This document shows, one piece after another, positions 58,091-64,000 of a stretch of DNA of 64,000 nt (positions are counted from its first letter, which is position 1; every line of letters begins with the position of its first letter). Source of the stretch: an uncultured Porphyromonadaceae bacterium (lineage in GTDB: Bacteria; Bacteroidota; Bacteroidia; Bacteroidales; Muribaculaceae); the NCBI GenBank assembly GCA_900546365.1, contig URCF01000011.1:4869-68868 (forward strand). The letters are read 5' to 3'. The position numbers were made by a program, and so were the translations under genes. The notes beneath the pieces are model-generated. The model was not told the DNA's origin. It did not search any database and saw only the letters and a program-made list of their open reading frames with translations.

Positions 58091-59287
58091 TTATCGCTGC
58101 AAAGGTAGCAATTTCCTGCGGCCTTGGCAATATCTCTGCAGACAGTAGGCCAGCACACCATATACAGCCACGAGGAGCCACAGCATCAGGAACGGATGGG
58201 ACTGCTCCCACAGCGGGGAGCCGTTGGAGTTCATGCGCACGAAGGCTTCCACGCCCCATGTGGCAGGCACACAGTTGCCCACAAGGGTCCAGAACCCGTT
58301 CATGGCATAGCGGGGCCAGGTGAGGCCGCTCAGGAACAGGAACACCACCGAGGTGAACACTATGACGAGCAATGAGGATTCGCGCTCCTTGACAAACCAG
58401 CTCAGGCAGAACCCCAGGAAAATGGAGGCTATGAGCATGGGGAGAATCAGCAGGCAACATTCGCCCAGACTACCGACCTGCGGCAGCGAGAACATCAACG
58501 GCACCAGATGGAGTATGTAGAGCACCAGCGGCACATAGATGCAGAGGTAGCACATCAGCTTGCCGAGCATCTGCGCACCCACGGGAGCATCCACAGCCAT
58601 AGGATCGGTGCCGCCATGCTTCATGCGGCGTTCCTTGCCGCCGGCGGCCAGCATGGTGACTCCGAGAATAAGGCTCTGCTGCAGAATAAGCACCAGGATG
58701 CCGGGGATGATGAATGAAGCAAATCCCTGCGTGGGGTCGCCGAGCATTATAGCCTCGCTCTGAATGGGAGCGGCGGCGACGCTGAGGGTTGACATCCCGG
58801 ACTGCGACAGTTTCTGAGTTTGAATCTGAGTGCCGAGCGTCAGCTGGATGTCGGTGAGAGCGGCCACAAACGAGCGGTAGCGGAGCAACAGGCTCATATC
58901 GCTGTAGAAGTTGACCACCGCCTGCTCACCGTTGCCAAGCTTTTTGTCATAGCTCGCGGGAATATGGAGCACACCGAAGCAGTTGTGCTCGTTCATCATT
59001 GTGCGTGCCGCCGCCATATCAGGGGCGTAATCGTACACCTGCATTGCCTGGGTGGCATCCACCATACGGGCCAGATGGCGGCTTGAGGCAGTGCGGCTGT
59101 CGTCCACAACCACCACCGGCAGATCCGTGAGAATCTCAGGATTGTAGATGATAGTGTAAACCACAGGATAAATCGTGGGGAGAGCGAAGAAAAACAGGAG
59201 CACACCCGCATCGTGAAACACCAGGTAGAACTCCCGGCGCCACACCTTGAACAGATCCACGAACCATTTTTTGACAGCTTGTATCAT
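58091..59287 (-). CDS. ABC-2 type permease, second of a pair in an efflux operon
   Basis: The 398-residue protein has an N-terminal membrane segment ('VLLFFFALPTIYPVVYTII'), an extracytoplasmic domain of about 150 residues with 'LPVVVVDDSRTASSRHLARM', and five C-terminal segments ('GFASFIIPGILVLILQQSLI' onward), with 'MNGFWTLVGNCVPATWGVEA' near the end. That is the YhhJ/YbhR layout. It starts three bases after the preceding permease gene. No ATPase gene lies in this operon, so the energy subunit is encoded elsewhere. Confidence 0.87.
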   Translation of the reverse strand: MIQAVKKWFVDLFKVWRREFYLVFHDAGVLLFFFALPTIYPVVYTIIYNPEILTDLPVVVVDDSRTASSRHLARMVDATQAMQVYDYAPDMAAARTMMNEHNCFGVLHIPASYDKKLGNGEQAVVNFYSDMSLLLRYRSFVAALTDIQLTLGTQIQTQKLSQSGMSTLSVAAAPIQSEAIMLGDPTQGFASFIIPGILVLILQQSLILGVTMLAAGGKERRMKHGGTDPMAVDAPVGAQMLGKLMCYLCIYVPLVLYILHLVPLMFSLPQVGSLGECCLLILPMLIASIFLGFCLSWFVKERESSLLVIVFTSVVFLFLSGLTWPRYAMNGFWTLVGNCVPATWGVEAFVRMNSNGSPLWEQSHPFLMLWLLVAVYGVLAYCLQRYCQGRRKLLPLQR

Positions 59288-59290
59288 ATC

Positions 59291-60457
59291 TTACGGCACA
59301 TAAACAGGGTTGAGACACTTGCGGCGCAACCTCGGCAACCCGAGGAGCGATACCAACGGGAATATAAGCAGGGCCACATAGTACCACCGTGAATAGAAGA
59401 TAGGGATTCCGTTGAGCGCCTGGTCGATATATATCAAGAAATAGTAGCGCAGCGGCACGATGTAGCTGAACACTCCCACTGCTCCATACATGCTCTGCAC
59501 CGGAAACGAGAAGCCGGTGATGGAGAACGAGAGGATGCCTACGAGCGACAGTATGCTGAGCGACAGCCTGAGGTTGGGCAGTATGCAGCACACAGTGACG
59601 GCAAATGCCTGACATGCCACCACAAACAGCACCATGGCCATGATGATATGCATGGCATGATTGTTGAGCGGGAAGTTGCAGAACCCGTACACGATGCTCT
59701 GCACCGCTATCCCGACAATAGAGAACACCAATGTCTGCGGCAGGAGCTTGCCAAGCAGAGCGATGAACATGGAGCCTCCGGCGGTACGCAGCCATTGTGG
59801 AGAATCACCGCGCTTTATCTCATCGCACACCGAAAAGGCTGTGACAAGCAACACCATCAGGGCAATGACGCCGGGGAGGAACGAGTTGCTGAGATAGATG
59901 TTGTAGTTCATCCAGGGATTGTGCAAGCCGAACTCATTGACGGCAACAGGCTGGATGAGACTTCCAACGGCGGCTTCGTCCACACCCGACTGCACAAGGG
60001 TGGTCTGCACCACACCGCCGGTGGTGGTGACGGCCACAGTCTTGAACCCTTTGAAAGTGAGCGTGCCGGGCACGAAGAATGTGAGGTTGGAATAGTAGCT
60101 GAGTGTCGGGCCTTTGCCACCCACCGCATCACGCTGAAAATTCTCGGGGATATAGAAGAAACCGAATATTTTGCCTGAGCGCACATCGTCAATAGCCTCA
60201 TGGAATGACTCAGCCTTATAGGAGATGTCGAGAGCCTGCGATGAGGCGAGGTTGCGCGTCACTTTCCGCGACAATGAACTTTGGTCGAGGTCCACCACCG
60301 CAGCCGGCACCTTCAGTGGCAGTCCGGCATCCATCATGTTGATGAAGAACCATGTGACACCGAACGGCACAAGCACCATCAGCGCCACCACCACCCAGCG
60401 ACGGCCCAGGTCGAGCCATCCCAGACGCAAGGATTTAGTGAGCGGAGTGAAATTCAT
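59291..60457 (-). CDS. ABC-2 type permease, first of a pair in an efflux operon
   Basis: The 388-residue protein has the same layout as the next gene: a basic start, 'VVALMVLVPFGVTWFFINMM', a periplasmic part with 'PAAVVDLDQSSLSRKVTRNL', and a membrane part from 'LSNSFLPGVIALMVLLVTAF'. It is related to the second permease but clearly diverged from it. The two together with HlyD and TolC genes form a tripartite exporter across both membranes. The gap to the HlyD gene is four bases. Confidence 0.87.
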   Translation of the reverse strand: MNFTPLTKSLRLGWLDLGRRWVVVALMVLVPFGVTWFFINMMDAGLPLKVPAAVVDLDQSSLSRKVTRNLASSQALDISYKAESFHEAIDDVRSGKIFGFFYIPENFQRDAVGGKGPTLSYYSNLTFFVPGTLTFKGFKTVAVTTTGGVVQTTLVQSGVDEAAVGSLIQPVAVNEFGLHNPWMNYNIYLSNSFLPGVIALMVLLVTAFSVCDEIKRGDSPQWLRTAGGSMFIALLGKLLPQTLVFSIVGIAVQSIVYGFCNFPLNNHAMHIIMAMVLFVVACQAFAVTVCCILPNLRLSLSILSLVGILSFSITGFSFPVQSMYGAVGVFSYIVPLRYYFLIYIDQALNGIPIFYSRWYYVALLIFPLVSLLGLPRLRRKCLNPVYVP

Positions 60458-60461
60458 GTTG

Positions 60462-61472
60462 TCACGGATTATAAACCACAGTCATGCCGGGTCGGAGATC
60501 GGCGATAGTGTCCACCGGACGGGCCTTCACCTCAAAGGTGCGGCTGTCCCATTCGCCGGTGGCCTTGGTGGCTCGCCATGTAGCGTAGCTGCCCATGTCG
60601 CGCACATAGTATATGCGCGCCTGAATCTCGCGTTTGTCCAGAGCGGGAATCATCACCTTGATCTCCTGCCCGAGCTTCATGTTGTTGAGATACTCCTCGC
60701 GCACATTGAAAGTGATCCATTTATCGCTGATTTTGAGCACATTCATGATAGGAGCGCCGAGAGCCACAAGTTCACCCACCTCCGGGTACACCTGATCAAC
60801 CTGACCGTCACAAGGAGCAGTGAGATACTGGTCCTCGAGCAGGCTCTGCACTTCGGCAACACCGCCCTGCGCCACATTCACCATGGCGGCGGCACTCTCC
60901 TTATCCTCCTTCTGGGCACCGGCCTTGGCAAGCGCCAGCTGGCTGCGGGCAGCACCCTCGGCGGCCACAGCGGCATCATAGGCAGCCTTGGCCTCATCGC
61001 GCTTCTGTGCGGACACCACATTCTCCTTGAAAAGGGTTTCCATACGGTCGTAGGTTTTGCGGGTAATCTCCTTGGCGGCGGCAGCCTGGGCCACCATCTG
61101 CTCGGCGGTCTGCACAATCTGTATGCGGGTGCCGGCGTCCACCTTCTGATTCTGCGCGGCGGCAGCCTGCTTCATAGCCTCGGCCTGCATCAGCTTGGCC
61201 TCGGCGAGCGAGGAATGTATATGCACAAGAGTGTCGCCGGCATGAACCATGTCGCCCTCCTTCACATACAGCTCCACTACCCTGCCGGGAAGTTTGCCGG
61301 AAACGCGCACCGAAGTGGCTTCGGCCTGACCCTCGATTATTTCGGCAGGCTTTTTGAGAAACACGAAACCAATGATAGCGAGCACGGCGGCTCCTATAGT
61401 GAGCAGCAGCAGAGCCACGAGCAGATTGCAGTTCTCGCGCTGTTCAGCAGTGTTTGCATTAATATCAGCCAT
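60462..61472 (-). CDS. HlyD/EmrA-type periplasmic adaptor
   Basis: The 336-residue protein has one N-terminal membrane anchor ('LLVALLLLTIGAAVLAIIGF'), a lipoyl-like motif ('SGKLPGRVVELYVKEGDMVH'), a long alpha hairpin rich in Ala, Gln and Lys (about 85-200), a second lipoyl half ('APCDGQVDQVYPEVGELVAL') and a beta-barrel. It bridges the inner-membrane permeases to TolC. ATG 61472 is used because the membrane anchor follows at the proper distance; the longer frame overlaps the TolC gene. Confidence 0.92.
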   Translation of the reverse strand: MADINANTAEQRENCNLLVALLLLTIGAAVLAIIGFVFLKKPAEIIEGQAEATSVRVSGKLPGRVVELYVKEGDMVHAGDTLVHIHSSLAEAKLMQAEAMKQAAAAQNQKVDAGTRIQIVQTAEQMVAQAAAAKEITRKTYDRMETLFKENVVSAQKRDEAKAAYDAAVAAEGAARSQLALAKAGAQKEDKESAAAMVNVAQGGVAEVQSLLEDQYLTAPCDGQVDQVYPEVGELVALGAPIMNVLKISDKWITFNVREEYLNNMKLGQEIKVMIPALDKREIQARIYYVRDMGSYATWRATKATGEWDSRTFEVKARPVDTIADLRPGMTVVYNP

Positions 61473-61498
61473 ATTCTGTAGAATGATTATGAGTTTTT

Positions 61499-62962
61499 TT
61501 AATAGTTTGTGGGATAGGGAAGAGTGCCGAGCACCTTTGAGAGATACACCTCGCAGAGCCGCACCTCGATGCTTGCATCCACATGCTCGCTGTTGGCCTT
61601 GAGCCATGCGGTCTGGGCCTCCATCACATTGTCGGTGGTGAGGACACCCTCGCGGAAGCCGAGGGTGGCGGTGCGTAGATTTTCATCGGCCTTGGAGAGG
61701 TTGGTGGTGGTCATGTGGAGGGTTTTGAGAGCCTCCTGTGTTTTGTAGCTGCTTTGGTTCACCTGCAGCTCAATGAGGTCGCGCGCGTTGTCAAGTTCCA
61801 GCTCAGCCATGCGTGTCTGGCTCTTGGCGGCACGATATTTATTGTAGTTTCCACCCCAGTGCCATAAAGGGATGGAGAGGACGGCACCTACGGAGAAAGC
61901 CCCGTCAAACCTCTTCTTGAATCCGTTGAACATATTGGGGTTGGAGAAGGAGTACGACCCCACGAGAGCCAGCTTCGGCATCATGTCGCTCATGGCCACT
62001 TTCTCTTTCTGTCCCAGAGCCTTGACACCCATTTCAAGGGCACGCAGATCCTGACGGCGGGAATAGACATCGTCCATATTGTAATCGCGTGCCACCGGAG
62101 CCGGGAGTTCATCGAGCTTGGTGTTCTCATCAGCAAGAGTCATGGGAGTGTTGACCGGCAGGCCACAGACCTGGGCGAGAGCCATGCGGCTCAGCGACAA
62201 GCCATTCTCCACCTTCACAAGATCCACCTGGGCGGCGTTGAGCTTCACATCCACGCTCAGGAGGTCGCTCATGGTGGCCACCCCTTGCTGCACCATGGCG
62301 TCAACATTCCGCCTGAGGGTGTCGAGCAGAGCCACATAGCTTGTGGCGAGCTCATGCTTGGCCTTTAGCGACACCACCTGCCAATAAGCGGCATCCACGG
62401 CATAAATCACATTTTCAGCCTCCTGGTTGTGGAGAGCCTTTGCGGCCTCCTCGGCATAGTGGGTGAGCTTGTTCATGGCCACAATCTTACCGCCCATGAA
62501 AATAGGCTGGGTGAGGGTGATTGCTCCGAAAAACACATTATGTATATCGTAGGTCATCGCCTCCTTCGGAATCAGAGCCACGGTTTCGGGCACCGGGGTG
62601 CCGTCGGGAGTGGTGACAGGCTGACCGGTGTAGGGGTTTTTCACAACATTGAACTGATAGCTCTGAGTGGCAAGGTCAAATGTCTTTGTGGGGAGCAGCT
62701 GGTCGGAGTCGAATATCGACAGCTCTTTCTGGTTGTACATATACCCGCCCTCGAAATCAATGGCGGGAAGATATGCGGCGAGTGCCTCCTTTTTCTGATA
62801 TCCGGCCATGCGGACAGCCTCGGAACGCACCTTGAGCTGCTTGTTGTGCCTCAGAGCCATGGTGCGGCATGAGTCAAGGCTCACCCCTACCTCGGCACCC
62901 AATGCCACGGGAGCCGCCAGCATTATGGCGGCAAAAAAATGAAATATGCGGCTGTACACCAT
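61499..62962 (-). CDS. TolC family outer-membrane efflux protein
   Basis: The 487-residue protein has a signal peptide ('FHFFAAIMLAAPVALGAEV') and the two OEP repeats of long helices ('LDSCRTMALRHNKQLKVRSE', 'KLTHYAEEAAKALHNQEAEN', 'TRMAELELDNARDLIELQVN'). It forms a trimeric channel through the outer membrane for the adaptor and permeases encoded after it. TATATTTG (63004-62997, minus strand) is its likely -7 box. It is the first gene of the four-gene efflux operon. Confidence 0.93.
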   Translation of the reverse strand: MVYSRIFHFFAAIMLAAPVALGAEVGVSLDSCRTMALRHNKQLKVRSEAVRMAGYQKKEALAAYLPAIDFEGGYMYNQKELSIFDSDQLLPTKTFDLATQSYQFNVVKNPYTGQPVTTPDGTPVPETVALIPKEAMTYDIHNVFFGAITLTQPIFMGGKIVAMNKLTHYAEEAAKALHNQEAENVIYAVDAAYWQVVSLKAKHELATSYVALLDTLRRNVDAMVQQGVATMSDLLSVDVKLNAAQVDLVKVENGLSLSRMALAQVCGLPVNTPMTLADENTKLDELPAPVARDYNMDDVYSRRQDLRALEMGVKALGQKEKVAMSDMMPKLALVGSYSFSNPNMFNGFKKRFDGAFSVGAVLSIPLWHWGGNYNKYRAAKSQTRMAELELDNARDLIELQVNQSSYKTQEALKTLHMTTTNLSKADENLRTATLGFREGVLTTDNVMEAQTAWLKANSEHVDASIEVRLCEVYLSKVLGTLPYPTNY

Positions 62963-62996
62963 AGATAAATAGCTGATGGGTTATGAAACGGTTTTG

Positions 62997-63095
62997 CAAA
63001 TATAACCGATTTATCAAGTCAAAGGTTTTGAAAACGGGGATATTTACCATACACACCATTTTTATTCTTTTTACTCCAAAAAAATAGTAATTTTG
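62997..63095. promoter_or_regulatory. divergent -7 boxes for tolC-type gene and bioB
   Basis: Minus-strand TATATTTG (63004-62997) faces the TolC gene, 35 bp before its ATG. Plus-strand TAATTTTG (63088-63095) faces bioB, 27 bp before its ATG. The -33 sequences are weak in both. No BirA-type operator palindrome is evident. Confidence 0.5.
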
Positions 63096-63121
63096 CTGCC
63101 GTAAAAAATGCAACTTTGACT

Positions 63122-63986
63122 ATGCTTGAAGATATAGTATCACGCGCCCTCAAGGGGATGGGAGCCTCAATCGACGAGGCTATGGAACTTAACAGCACCT
63201 GCACCACCGACCAACTGTGTGAAGCCGCCGACCGTGTGCGACGGGAGCGCACAGGCTCCACAATCGACACCTGCTCTATTGTGAACGCACGCAGCGGACG
63301 CTGCTCGGAGGATTGCAAATGGTGCGCACAGAGCCGGCATTACCACACCGGCATCGAGGAGTATGACCTTATCGACGACAACGTGCTGGAGGAGGCCGCC
63401 AACACCTGCGCCGAAAGGGGTGTGCACCGATTCTCCATGGTCACCAGCGGACGCCGCATGACCGGCAAAGCTTTGGAAAAAGCATGCGCCATGTTCCGCG
63501 CCATCGCCGTCCGCCATCCGCAGCTGCAGCTCTGCGCCTCAATGGGACTGCTGGGACTCGATGACCTCAAGAAGCTAAGGGAGGCCGGTGTGAGCCGTTA
63601 TCATTGTAATCTGGAAACATCCGCTTCCTACTTCCCCACCCTGTGCACCACCCACACGCACGCCGACAAGCTACGCACCATCGCGGCGGCACGCGAGGCT
63701 GGGATGCAAGTGTGCAGCGGCGGAATCATAGGGATGGGCGAGGGTATGCGCGAGCGTCTGGAGATGTGCGCCCAGGCAAGAGATGCGGGCGCGGTGTCCA
63801 TCCCAGTCAACATTCTGTCGCCAATTCCGGGAACGGCGTTGGAGCACACTCCGCTGATAGAGGAGGAGGAGATTGTACGCACCGCTGCGCTGATGCGTCT
63901 TGTGGCTCCGGATACAGTGCTCCGATTTGCGGGCGGCAGGGCACGCCTGAGCCAGGCCACCACCGAACGGATGCTGCGCGGCGGTA
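63122..63986 (+). CDS. bioB: biotin synthase, 3' end missing
   Basis: The visible 288 residues are a radical-SAM biotin synthase, which inserts sulfur into dethiobiotin. The cluster motif is 'GRCSEDCKWCAQSRHY' (C-x3-C-x2-C), followed by 'FSMVTSGRRM', 'ASMGLLGLDDLKKLREAGV', 'RYHCNLETS', 'CSGGIIGMGEG' and 'IPVNILSPIPGTALE'. The family then continues 'RFAGGRARLSQ...MLRGG'. After 'MLRGG' the expected 'VN..'-type sequence is replaced by adapter-coded residues, so the gene is cut at about 63986 and lacks roughly its last 30-50 residues. It diverges from the efflux operon. Confidence 0.93.
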
Positions 63987-64000
63987 AGATCGGAAGAGCA
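63987..64000 (+). other. apparent Illumina adapter sequence at the end of the window
   Basis: The last 14 bases, AGATCGGAAGAGCA, are identical to the beginning of the TruSeq read-1 adapter. The BioB reading frame departs from its family at the same point. This part is therefore likely not genomic. Confidence 0.85.

Noticed and set aside
1..64000. CRISPR arrays, prophage or insertion sequences
   Set aside because: No regularly spaced repeats with unique spacers, no transposase, integrase, terminase or capsid-like protein was seen. The beta-helix gene alone is not enough to call a prophage.

Overview
The window reads as chromosomal DNA from an anaerobic gut Bacteroidales bacterium, probably of the Muribaculaceae or a close relative (inference, no search was run). 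The reasons are promoters with the Bacteroidota -7 box TAnnTTTG and a -33 TTTG/TTG about 19-20 bp upstream, a SusC/SusD pair, many lipoproteins with a Cys after a short signal, a pyruvate:ferredoxin oxidoreductase, a flavodiiron protein, a carboxynorspermidine-dehydrogenase-like gene and several families typical of this phylum (DUF4491, DUF4836, C_GCAxxG_C_C). There are no rRNA genes, CRISPR arrays or intact insertion sequences.

Layout. 1-4400 is an AT-richer accessory stretch: an AlbA_2/HATPase regulator, small unknown genes, a DUF2188 pair, a MarR regulator with a perfect palindromic operator, the remains of a small membrane-protein gene, and a GNAT enzyme. 4744-8189 is a tight run of DJ-1/PfpI, small membrane protein, YciI, tautomerase, Fsr-type MFS exporter and flavodoxin-ferredoxin genes that looks like a small-molecule or electrophile stress cassette. 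8322-19320 is housekeeping: polA, a GH16 lipoprotein, a 23S rRNA methyltransferase, purD, a membrane protein, pdxB, a flavodiiron protein and mdh, closed by a strong terminator. 19403-26258 on the minus strand holds a secreted protein and the rimP-nusA-infB-folK translation/transcription block. 26402-32366 is a surface-polysaccharide/surface-protein region: acyltransferase, SGNH lipoprotein, barrel-like protein, beta-helix protein and BspA-like protein. 32526-39263 holds nifJ, an OxyR gene divergent from a membrane ferredoxin plus thioredoxin pair, and a solitary DNA methyltransferase. 39285-47003 has SusD/SusC, a coiled-coil lipoprotein and a LytS/LytTR two-component pair. 47109-47509 carries tRNA-Asp and tRNA-Leu. 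47575-55398 on the minus strand holds hflX with an ABC transporter and DUF4836 lipoprotein, a spermidine-pathway dehydrogenase, DUF4491, a TPM protein and a C_GCAxxG protein. 55488-64000 holds an SGNH-phosphodiesterase fusion, ribE, a TolC/HlyD/ABC-2 efflux operon and a truncated bioB.

Two points affect trust in the sequence. The last 14 bases match the start of the Illumina TruSeq read-1 adapter exactly, and the BioB protein stops making sense at that point. Two genes (31284 and 45273) carry single-base frameshifts in T runs; these may be assembly errors, decay or phase variation.

No single locus is clearly a new defence or mobile system. The best candidates for undescribed biology are the OxyR-flanked membrane-ferredoxin/thioredoxin pair, the SGNH-phosphodiesterase fusion, the DUF4836 lipoprotein-ABC operon joined to hflX, the split acyltransferase/SGNH surface module, and a dispersed 9-bp tandem repeat found at two distant intergenic sites.
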